From assembly GCA_035640715.1 (NCBI GenBank), contig DASQVO010000574.1:1-18866 (forward strand): a DNA stretch of 18,866 bases, read 5' to 3'. This DNA comes from DASQVO01 sp035640715. GTDB taxonomy: Bacteria > Actinomycetota > Actinomycetes > Streptosporangiales > Streptosporangiaceae. Position 1 is the first letter of the stretch; each line of letters starts with the position of its first letter. Positions 1 to 5,789 of the stretch are shown here, in pieces. Position numbers and translations under genes: made by a program. The notes under the pieces are model-generated. The model had not been told where the DNA came from and searched no databases. It saw nothing but the letters and a program-made list of their open reading frames with translations.

Positions 1-4
1 GTCG

Positions 5-841
5 CTAGGCGGATGCCCAGGCCTCGCTGCGTTCCCACAGGAGGCCGCCGAGCTCAGGGGTCGCGACGTGGCTCGGCTCGCGCTCACGGCAGTCGCTGTA
101 GAAGCGGCCGCTCGCGGAGGCCAGGTCCGGCGAGGTGGCGCAGTAGACGGAGGTGCGGGCGCCGTCCTCGACCGACAGCATCCGCATCTTGATGAGCGGC
201 CGCACCGGCCACGGCACGCGCCGCCAGATATCGGAGGCAATCACGCCCGGGTGCAGGGCGTAAGACGTGATGCCCAGGCCGGCGGCACGGCGGGCCAGCT
301 CCTGCGTGAACAGGACGTTGCACAGCTTGGATACGGCATATTCCGGCAGGCCGGCGAAGCTGCGGGTGGGCCGGCGCAGCGCATCGAAGTCGATGCCCGT
401 GGCCTGGTAGTGACTGTCGCTGGAGACGGTCACCACCCGGGCCGGCGCGCTGGCGGCCAGGCAGTCGAGCAGCGCGGTGGTGAGCGCGAAATGACCGAGA
501 TGGTTGACGCCGAAGGCCAGCTCGAACCCGTCCCGGGTCAGGCCGCGCTGGCCGGCCACGCCCGCGTTGTTGAGCAGAACGTGCAGCGGCTGTCCCAGGG
601 CGAGGAATTCCGCGGCGCAGCGCCGGACCGAGGCCAGGTCGGCCAGGTCGAGGTGAAGGAACGTGACGGCCTCGTTGCCAGTATCCGCCCTGATGCGTGC
701 CACGGCCGCCTCGCCCTTGTCCTTCGAGCGGCAGGCGACGTGGACACGGGCGCCACGTGCGGCGAAATCGCGCGCCGCCGCCAGGCCGATACCGGTGTTG
801 CCTCCCGTCACCAGGAACGTCCGGCCGGATAGCTCGCCCAT
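5..841 (-). CDS. Short-chain dehydrogenase/reductase (retinol dehydrogenase-like SDR)
   Basis: A 278-residue NAD(P)(H)-dependent oxidoreductase of the classical SDR fold, probably cytoplasmic. The cofactor loop TGGNTGIG is at residues 12-19, the acidic residue of the LDLADL segment at 65, NNAG at 91-94, the structural Asn at 113, the catalytic Ser in VTVSSDSH near 140-141, and the YAVSK catalytic pair Tyr168/Lys172. The R-S-K following the second strand of the Rossmann fold favours NADP(H). The spacing and the HPG motif near residue 197 resemble the retinol dehydrogenase/WW-domain oxidoreductase-like group, but the substrate cannot be told. The ATG is preceded by a clear GAGGAGAG ribosome-binding site. 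It lies 70 bp downstream of the D-amino acid oxidase on the same strand, so co-transcription is possible. It is full length. Confidence 0.9.
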   Translation of the reverse strand: MGELSGRTFLVTGGNTGIGLAAARDFAARGARVHVACRSKDKGEAAVARIRADTGNEAVTFLHLDLADLASVRRCAAEFLALGQPLHVLLNNAGVAGQRGLTRDGFELAFGVNHLGHFALTTALLDCLAASAPARVVTVSSDSHYQATGIDFDALRRPTRSFAGLPEYAVSKLCNVLFTQELARRAAGLGITSYALHPGVIASDIWRRVPWPVRPLIKMRMLSVEDGARTSVYCATSPDLASASGRFYSDCREREPSHVATPELGGLLWERSEAWASA

Positions 842-911
842 CGATTCTCTCCTCGCTCAGGTCGCGGTTCTGGCCCGGGACTGGTCAGCCCGTCCCCGTC
901 AGGGGAGTGGC

Positions 912-1904
912 TCAGCCGTTCCGGTCCGGGAGTGGCTCGCGGTCGCCGCGCAGGACAGCCGCGGTGATCTCGCGCGCGCAGCCCCACGACAACGTGACGC
1001 CCGCGCCGCCGTGACCATAGTTGTGCCACAGCACGCGGTCGCCGTCCAGCGATTCGGCCTCCAGCCGCACCTCGGGCCGGAAGGGGCGCAGCCCCACGCG
1101 GTGGGTCAGGACCCGGGCGCCGCGGAGGCGGGGATCGACAGCGGCACAGTCACGCACGATGCGTTCGGCGACCTCCGGGCGCGGGGTCAGGTCCCAGTCG
1201 CCCGGCGCCACCGTGCCGCCGAGTACGACCGTGTCGCCATGGGGAAACATGTAGGTCACATCCGGCGGCTGTCCGCTGTGGTCGATGTAGAACTCCTCGA
1301 TGCCGGTGTTTGCGACGACCACAACCTGGCCGCGGACCGGGGTGACATCCGGGTCGGGCACCAGGTCGCGGGCGGCGACGCCAGAGCAGTTCACCACGAC
1401 CCGCGCTTCGGCGGCCGCGTCGGCGAGCGACGTGACCGGCGCGACCCGGAGCCTGCCGCCGGCCCGCTCGAACCGGGTACGCAGGTAGCCAAGATAGACA
1501 GGCATGTCGACGACGGACGCCGTATAACGCCAGCCGGCCACGAAGCCCTCGGGCAGGTCGCCATTGGCACATGACCGCACGTCGGTCAGCAGGTCCGTCC
1601 AGGCCGGAGGCTCGGCCGGAACGCGCGACACCTCCCGGCCGCTCACCGGCCGGACGCCCGCGGCCGGATCGCCCTCAAGGGCGCGGAACGCCGCCAGCCC
1701 GGTGCGGGCCCACTCCCGAGTTCGTCCGGGCGGCCCGGTCATCACCGGGCCCCAGATCGCGCCGGCGGCAGCCGAGGTCGTCGCCTCCGGTTGCTTGGCC
1801 GTGCGGATACCGACGCGGAGGCCGGACTCTGCCAGGCAGATGGCGGTCGTCAGGCCGCTCACCCCGGCTCCGACCACGAGAACATCAAATTCAGCGCCAC
1901 GCAC
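912..1904 (-). CDS. D-amino acid oxidase (DAAO family FAD enzyme)
   Basis: A flavoenzyme expected to deaminate D-amino acids oxidatively to 2-oxo acids, NH3 and H2O2. From the GTG at 1904 the protein has 330 residues. The dinucleotide loop VVGAGVSG begins near residue 10. GLRPFRPEVRLE carries the arginine that binds the substrate carboxylate in this family. The C-terminal HNYGHGGAGVTLSWG, starting near residue 294, matches the DAO family signature closely. The frame is open up to a GTG at 1955, which would add 17 residues before the flavin fold. I prefer 1904 because the fold starts a few residues later, as in relatives, and a TAACGT hexamer stands 7 nt upstream, as for a leaderless mRNA. Neither GTG has a good ribosome-binding site. 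Substrate range is unknown. Confidence 0.86.
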   Translation of the reverse strand: MRGAEFDVLVVGAGVSGLTTAICLAESGLRVGIRTAKQPEATTSAAAGAIWGPVMTGPPGRTREWARTGLAAFRALEGDPAAGVRPVSGREVSRVPAEPPAWTDLLTDVRSCANGDLPEGFVAGWRYTASVVDMPVYLGYLRTRFERAGGRLRVAPVTSLADAAAEARVVVNCSGVAARDLVPDPDVTPVRGQVVVVANTGIEEFYIDHSGQPPDVTYMFPHGDTVVLGGTVAPGDWDLTPRPEVAERIVRDCAAVDPRLRGARVLTHRVGLRPFRPEVRLEAESLDGDRVLWHNYGHGGAGVTLSWGCAREITAAVLRGDREPLPDRNG

Positions 1905-1911
1905 CCATATG

Positions 1912-1917
1912 ACGTTA
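1912..1917 (-). promoter_or_regulatory. Candidate -10 element for a leaderless D-amino acid oxidase mRNA
   Basis: Read on the minus strand the hexamer is TAACGT, which fits the actinobacterial TANNNT -10 form, followed by 7 nt and then the GTG at 1904. That spacing is typical of leaderless transcripts. No convincing -35 hexamer was seen about 17 nt further upstream, so this is only a candidate. Confidence 0.3.
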
Positions 1918-2097
1918 GTCGCAGTGCAGCCTGGGTACTCCGCGTGCCGCACCACGCCCGTCGGCCATCGCGCGATTTCGAGTCACAAACCAGGATAAAT
2001 AGGCTGATCCGTGGCGAGAAGACCGGTTTGCCCGGTCGCCTTTCCCAGGCCGGGCGAACGTCGAGGCGGACGGTATGACGGAACTGGCGAGAGGGGG

Positions 2098-3399
2098 ATG
2101 ATGAGCAGAGGACCACGAATCGAGCTGAGTACCGTCCAGCTCATCGCGAGCGTCCTCGCCGCCGTAACGGCCGCGGTGCTGACGTCCTACCTCGGCGTCG
2201 GCGGGACGATCATCGGGACAGCCGTCGCCAGCTTCGCCAGCACGGCAGGCTTCGCGGTGTACAAGCAGTTCCTTGGCCGCACCAAGGAACGCCTCGATGA
2301 AGTGGCCCCGGTGATCGTGGAGCATGCGCGCGTGTGGAGTCCCACCTCCGGTCACCTCGTGGCGGGCCGCCGCGTCGGCAATGGGACGGGGCGGGCGGGA
2401 GTCAACGGCAGCCCAGGCGCCGCGGCGAACCAGGAGGAGCAGCCGACACAGCCGTTGCACGCGTGGGATCCCGGGACTCAGGCGGACCAGCTGGCTGCCG
2501 CCGAGTTCCGCCAGCCAGGCCTTCCCGGCCAGCCCGGGCAGTCATCCCAGCCCGGACAGCCATCCCCGGACCAGCCATCCCCGGGCCAGCCATCCCCGGG
2601 CCGCGTGCATATCGCGAGCGGCGGGCACGGGGAGCCGGGCAAGAACGGCTCGAACGGCTCGAACGGCTCGAACGGCTCGAACAGAAGGCCGCGCTGGCTC
2701 ATGCCCGCCGCCATCTCGATGGCAATTTTCGTGGTGGTAATCATCGGGGTCACGGTGGTCGAGCTCGCAACGGGCAAGCCGATCGCTGCCACCGTCTGGG
2801 GTCACCGCGGCTCGGGCACCACCATCGGCAACGTCGTCACCGGAAACCAGGGCAGCGGTAACGTCGTGCCGCAGCCGACGGGTACGGCGACGCCGCGGCA
2901 GGGCGCCACCACGCCCAGCACGGCCACGACCGGTCCCGCGACCTCGCAGCCGTCATCCAGCCCGACCACGTCCCCCGCTCCCAGCACGGTGCCGTCGCTG
3001 AGCACCACGCCATCCGTGGGCGCGACGCCGTCGGCGGGCCAGGGCGCGACCAGCAGCGCGGCCCCCCGTGGTGCGGTCACGGGATCGCCATCGCCCTTCC
3101 CCACCGGGTTACCCGCACGTAAGATCCTCGTCAGGGCCAGGACAAGTGGCCTGTCTACGGTCAGCGCGACAATGTTTACTGCGCCTGCTCCGGCCGGCCC
3201 GTCCGCGTGGAGGATGCCGTGCACGCCCTGGAAGAACCCGAAGGCTGGCCAGAACAAGCGGGGGAGATGCCAGAGCGGCGCGGCGCCGGCGAGGCTTTCT
3301 CCGGAAAGGCAGGTGCGAGCAGGCGGGCGTTCATGGTCGGCGGGGCCGCGATCGGCGCGTTCGGGGCCATGTCGGGGCGGCCGTCCGCCGCCCGCCTGA
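2098..3399 (+). CDS. Membrane-anchored protein with collagen-like and Pro/Ser/Thr-rich regions (function unknown)
   Basis: I do not recognise a defined function. Translation most likely starts at the tandem ATG ATG at 2098/2101, behind a GAGAGGGGG ribosome-binding site. The frame itself is open from 2011. The N-terminus has a hydrophobic Ala/Val/Gly-rich hairpin of about 45 residues, then a basic YKQFLGRTKERL stretch. A low-complexity QPGQ/PSPGQ region follows, then four NGS units at residues 183-194 and a strong transmembrane helix at about 200-223 (WLMPAAISMAIFVVVIIG). The last part is an extended Thr/Ser/Pro-rich segment that looks like a cell-wall-spanning linker. After about nt 3120 the sequence becomes Arg-rich and unlike the rest, and it overlaps the next gene by 181 bp. 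The true C-terminus is therefore doubtful. A structural or surface role is a guess. Confidence 0.6.
   Translation: MMSRGPRIELSTVQLIASVLAAVTAAVLTSYLGVGGTIIGTAVASFASTAGFAVYKQFLGRTKERLDEVAPVIVEHARVWSPTSGHLVAGRRVGNGTGRAGVNGSPGAAANQEEQPTQPLHAWDPGTQADQLAAAEFRQPGLPGQPGQSSQPGQPSPDQPSPGQPSPGRVHIASGGHGEPGKNGSNGSNGSNGSNRRPRWLMPAAISMAIFVVVIIGVTVVELATGKPIAATVWGHRGSGTTIGNVVTGNQGSGNVVPQPTGTATPRQGATTPSTATTGPATSQPSSSPTTSPAPSTVPSLSTTPSVGATPSAGQGATSSAAPRGAVTGSPSPFPTGLPARKILVRARTSGLSTVSATMFTAPAPAGPSAWRMPCTPWKNPKAGQNKRGRCQSGAAPARLSPERQVRAGGRSWSAGPRSARSGPCRGGRPPPA
2557..2601 (+). repeat. Three tandem 15-bp units (PSPGQ/PSPDQ-coding)
   Basis: The units are at 2557-2571, 2572-2586 and 2587-2601, each CAGCCATCCCCGGRC, with one A/G difference. 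They encode the collagen-like Gln-Pro-Ser-Pro-Gly/Asp run. Slippage-prone coding repeats like this often vary in number between strains. Confidence 0.85.
2644..2679 (+). repeat. Four perfect tandem 9-bp units (Asn-Gly-Ser)
   Basis: The unit AACGGCTCG is repeated four times without change and in frame, giving (NGS)4 directly before the basic RRPR and the second membrane helix. It looks like a flexible linker produced by recent replication slippage. Confidence 0.9.
3209..3213 (+). promoter_or_regulatory. Ribosome-binding site deciding the phosphoesterase start
   Basis: GGAGG with a 5-nt spacer precedes the GTG at 3219. The other in-frame starts are weaker: GTG 3207 has no such site, and ATG 3267 has its purine run touching the codon. 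Confidence 0.5.
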
Positions 3400-4880
3400 C
3401 TTCAGCGCAGGCCAAGCTGCTTGACGACGCGACGGCGGTGTCCGTCTCGGGTAATGCCTCGCTCAGCGACATCAAGCATGTGGTCATCCTCATGCAGGAG
3501 AACCGCTCGTTCGACCACTACTTCGGCACGCTTTCCGGAGTGCGCGGCTTCTCCGACCCGGCCGTGCTCATCCAGACCGTCGGCGGCAAGACCTACCCGG
3601 TCTTCGACCAGTTCGGCTACCAGCCGGGCACCGGGCCCGACACCAACGGCTACATGCAGCCGTTCCATCTGCTGAGCCATCCGCCGCTGGAAAACGGCCA
3701 GACCACCAACGACATCACGCACTCGTGGGGGCCTCAGCACCAGAGCTGGAACGGCGGCGCGATGAACCATTTCATGACCGCCCACCTGGCCGCAGACGGT
3801 GCCCAGAACGGGCCCGTGACCATGGGCTACTTCACCCGGGCCGACCTCGCCTTCTATTACGCGCTGGCCGACGCGTTCACTATCTGCGACCACTACTTCT
3901 GCTCGGTGCTCGGCCCCACCGACCCGAACCGGCTGATGGGAATGTCAGCTTCGATCGACCCGGCGGGGACGGCGGGCGGCCCGGTCGTGCAGACCTTCAC
4001 CAACCGGGTTGCCGAATACGGGAAGCTGAGCTGGGAGACGATGCCGGAGCGGCTGCTGGCGGCCGGCGTGAGCTGGAAGGTCTACAACGACCCGCTCGGC
4101 CTGCTGGCGCTCAGCCCGCTGCCGTACTTCAAGGCGTACAACAACCCGTTCTCGGTGACGGGGTTCGAGCTGGTCTCGAAGGCGCTGACCCCGATCTACC
4201 CGTCCTCGTTCGTCGCCGACGTCAAGGGCGGCACGCTGCCCTCGGTCTCGTGGATCATCCCGCCGCTGGCCGAGTGCGAGCACCCGGCGGCACCGCCGGA
4301 GTATGGCGAGTACCTCGTGCAGCAGGTCCTCACCACGCTGGTGTCCAACCCTGACGTGTGGGCGCAGACCGTGCTTCTGGTCATCTACGACGAGAACGGC
4401 GGGTTCTTCGACCACGTGCCGCCGCCCACGGCCCCGGCGGGCACTCCCGGCGAGTACCTCACCGGGACCCTCCCGGCGGCCGCGTCCGGCATCGCCGGGC
4501 CGGTCGGGCTCGGGTTCCGCACGCCGTGCCTGGTGGTGTCGCCCTTCAGCCGGGGCGGCTACCTGTGCTCGGACGTCTTCGACCACACCTCGACGCTGCG
4601 GTTCATCGAGACGCTGTTCGGCGTGAAGGTGCCGAACCTCTCCGCGTGGCGGCGCAGCGTGACCGGTGACATGACCGGCGCGCTGGCCCTCGCCAAGCCG
4701 CCGGACACCGCCGTCCCCACGCTGCCCGCCACATCGCTCGCCGACACGACCGTGGCCGAGCAGGCCGTGCTCAACGCGCTGGCCGGCACGCTGGACGTCG
4801 GCATCCCGTACCCGCTGCCGACGAGCAACTCGATGCCGTCCCAGGAGACCACCCCGCACCGCCCGGCCGTTCCCCGCTGA
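3219..4880 (+). CDS. Tat-exported phosphoesterase, phospholipase C/acid phosphatase family
   Basis: A phosphoesterase of the bacterial phospholipase C/acid phosphatase family (the Pfam phosphoesterase fold of mycobacterial Plc and AcpA). It should hydrolyse phospholipids or other phosphate esters outside the membrane. Numbering from GTG 3219 (553 residues), the Tat motif SRRAF is at 34-38, followed by a Gly/Ala-rich hydrophobic core. The metal/nucleophile block HVVILMQENRSFDHYFG ends near 103, with ENRSFDHYFG at 94-103. GPTDPNR is near 230 and the second metal block DENGGFFDHV is at 391-400. The C-terminal FDHTSTLRFIE is also typical. The usual active-site motifs are all visible. No choline-specific C-terminal repeats are seen, so the exact substrate is open. 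The start is uncertain: the frame is open from 3123, and GTG 3207 or ATG 3267 are alternatives. A terminator follows. Confidence 0.88.
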   Translation: MHALEEPEGWPEQAGEMPERRGAGEAFSGKAGASRRAFMVGGAAIGAFGAMSGRPSAARLTSAQAKLLDDATAVSVSGNASLSDIKHVVILMQENRSFDHYFGTLSGVRGFSDPAVLIQTVGGKTYPVFDQFGYQPGTGPDTNGYMQPFHLLSHPPLENGQTTNDITHSWGPQHQSWNGGAMNHFMTAHLAADGAQNGPVTMGYFTRADLAFYYALADAFTICDHYFCSVLGPTDPNRLMGMSASIDPAGTAGGPVVQTFTNRVAEYGKLSWETMPERLLAAGVSWKVYNDPLGLLALSPLPYFKAYNNPFSVTGFELVSKALTPIYPSSFVADVKGGTLPSVSWIIPPLAECEHPAAPPEYGEYLVQQVLTTLVSNPDVWAQTVLLVIYDENGGFFDHVPPPTAPAGTPGEYLTGTLPAAASGIAGPVGLGFRTPCLVVSPFSRGGYLCSDVFDHTSTLRFIETLFGVKVPNLSAWRRSVTGDMTGALALAKPPDTAVPTLPATSLADTTVAEQAVLNALAGTLDVGIPYPLPTSNSMPSQETTPHRPAVPR

Positions 4881-4895
4881 CTCATCCCGCTCCCC

Positions 4896-4924
4896 GTGAG
4901 GCGCGGCGCTGCGGCGCGCCTCAC
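4896..4924 (+). terminator. Rho-independent-type hairpin after the phosphoesterase
   Basis: A perfect 10-bp stem GTGAGGCGCG/CGCGCCTCAC with a 9-nt loop starts 15 nt after the TGA. There is no U-tract, which is common for actinobacterial terminators. Confidence 0.75.
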
Positions 4925-4930
4925 CCCGGA

Positions 4931-5051
4931 GCGTTATTCGAAATCGGCTAGCGAACCCGGGCCATCGGCCCAGGTGAGCGGCCGGTGCCTGCTGCGCCGA
5001 CGGTAACCACTGCGGACCAACGGTAACCACTGCGGACCATTCGAATAACGC
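4931..5051. repeat. 121-bp segment bounded by a perfect 12-bp inverted repeat
   Basis: GCGTTATTCGAA at 4931-4942 is matched exactly by its reverse complement TTCGAATAACGC at 5040-5051. Between them lie a GGGCC-ATC-GGCCC hairpin (4959-4971) and the 20-bp tandem repeat at 5000-5039. The segment occupies most of the space before the rraA-like gene and ends 24 nt before its ATG. It could be a miniature inverted-repeat element, a paired operator or a transcript-level structure. The flanking bases show no convincing target duplication beyond GA/GA. Confidence 0.7.
5000..5039. repeat. Perfect 20-bp tandem direct repeat (two copies)
   Basis: ACGGTAACCACTGCGGACCA occurs at 5000-5019 and again, unchanged and head to tail, at 5020-5039. 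It is non-coding and lies 36 bp before the rraA-like start. The 20-bp period is close to two helix turns, which would place two bound proteins on one face. Confidence 0.9.
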
Positions 5052-5075
5052 GAAATTCTGGATGCTGCACAATGT

Positions 5076-5789
5076 ATGCCGATGGAACCACTCACAGCCG
5101 AATCCTGGCGGAAGCTGCACGAGGTCTCCACGGCCAGCCTCACCAGCGAGCTGCTCAAGCTCGGCTTCCGCAATACGTTCATGGCCGGCGTAAGGCCGCT
5201 CCGCCCGGACAAGCGGATGGTTGGCTATGCGTTCACGCTGCGCTACATCCCGGCCCGGGAGGACCTTGATTTCCAGGTCGAATACGACAACTGGACCAAC
5301 CCGCAGCGGGTGGCGGTGGAAACCATCGAGCCGGATCAGGTGCTGGTCATCGACGCCCGCGGCGAGACCGGCGCGGCGTCACTCGGCCATATCCTGTGTA
5401 CCCGGCTGATGATGCGCGGCGCGGGTGGCCTGGTGACCGACGGCGCGCTGCGTGACTCCCCGGCGATCGCCGCGCTGGACTTCCCGTCCTACGCGCGCGG
5501 CGCGCACGGCACGACCAGCTCGGTGCTGCATCACCCGGCAGACTTCGGCCTGCCGATCGGGTGCGGCGGCGTCATGGTGCAGCCGGGCGACGTCGTGGTC
5601 GGCGACGCCGAAGGTGTCGTCGTGATCCCGGTGAGCGTGGCCGAGGAGGTCGCCGGCCGCTGCTACGAGCGGGACCGGCTGGAGGCCTGGCTCCAGCGGC
5701 GGGTGGCCGGGGGTGCCAGCATCCGCGGCACGTACCCGCCGGACGAGGAGACCCTAGCCGAGTACCGCCGCTCCGCTGGCGGCACGTGA
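5076..5789 (+). CDS. RraA family protein (HMG aldolase / dimethylmenaquinone methyltransferase-like fold)
   Basis: A 237-residue protein of the RraA superfamily. Its members include class II 4-hydroxy-4-methyl-2-oxoglutarate/oxaloacetate aldolases and the RNase E inhibitor RraA. The sequence resembles the longer subgroup often named ribonuclease activity regulator RraA, with AFTLRYIPAREDL near 52-64. The core is ASLGHILCTRLMMRG (101-115), LVTDGALRDSP (119-129) and GDVVVGDAEGVVVIP (171-185). Arg126-Asp127 are the conserved ligands at the divalent metal/substrate site, so aldolase or decarboxylase chemistry is more likely than RNase control. ATG 5076 and ATG 5082 are both possible, and neither has a clear ribosome-binding site. 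The 3' end overlaps the convergent phosphatase by 36 bp. The unusual repeats upstream may govern its expression. Confidence 0.82.
   Translation: MPMEPLTAESWRKLHEVSTASLTSELLKLGFRNTFMAGVRPLRPDKRMVGYAFTLRYIPAREDLDFQVEYDNWTNPQRVAVETIEPDQVLVIDARGETGAASLGHILCTRLMMRGAGGLVTDGALRDSPAIAALDFPSYARGAHGTTSSVLHHPADFGLPIGCGGVMVQPGDVVVGDAEGVVVIPVSVAEEVAGRCYERDRLEAWLQRRVAGGASIRGTYPPDEETLAEYRRSAGGT

Noticed and set aside
4896..5051. CRISPR-like or integron-like repeat array before rraA
   Set aside because: There are only two direct repeats without spacers, and no cas or integrase gene nearby. A tandem duplication inside an inverted repeat is the simpler description.
3945..5120. 391-codon minus-strand frame over the phosphoesterase and the repeat segment
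   Set aside because: Arg/Gln/Val-rich shadow with no motifs, crossing a terminator and the inverted repeats.
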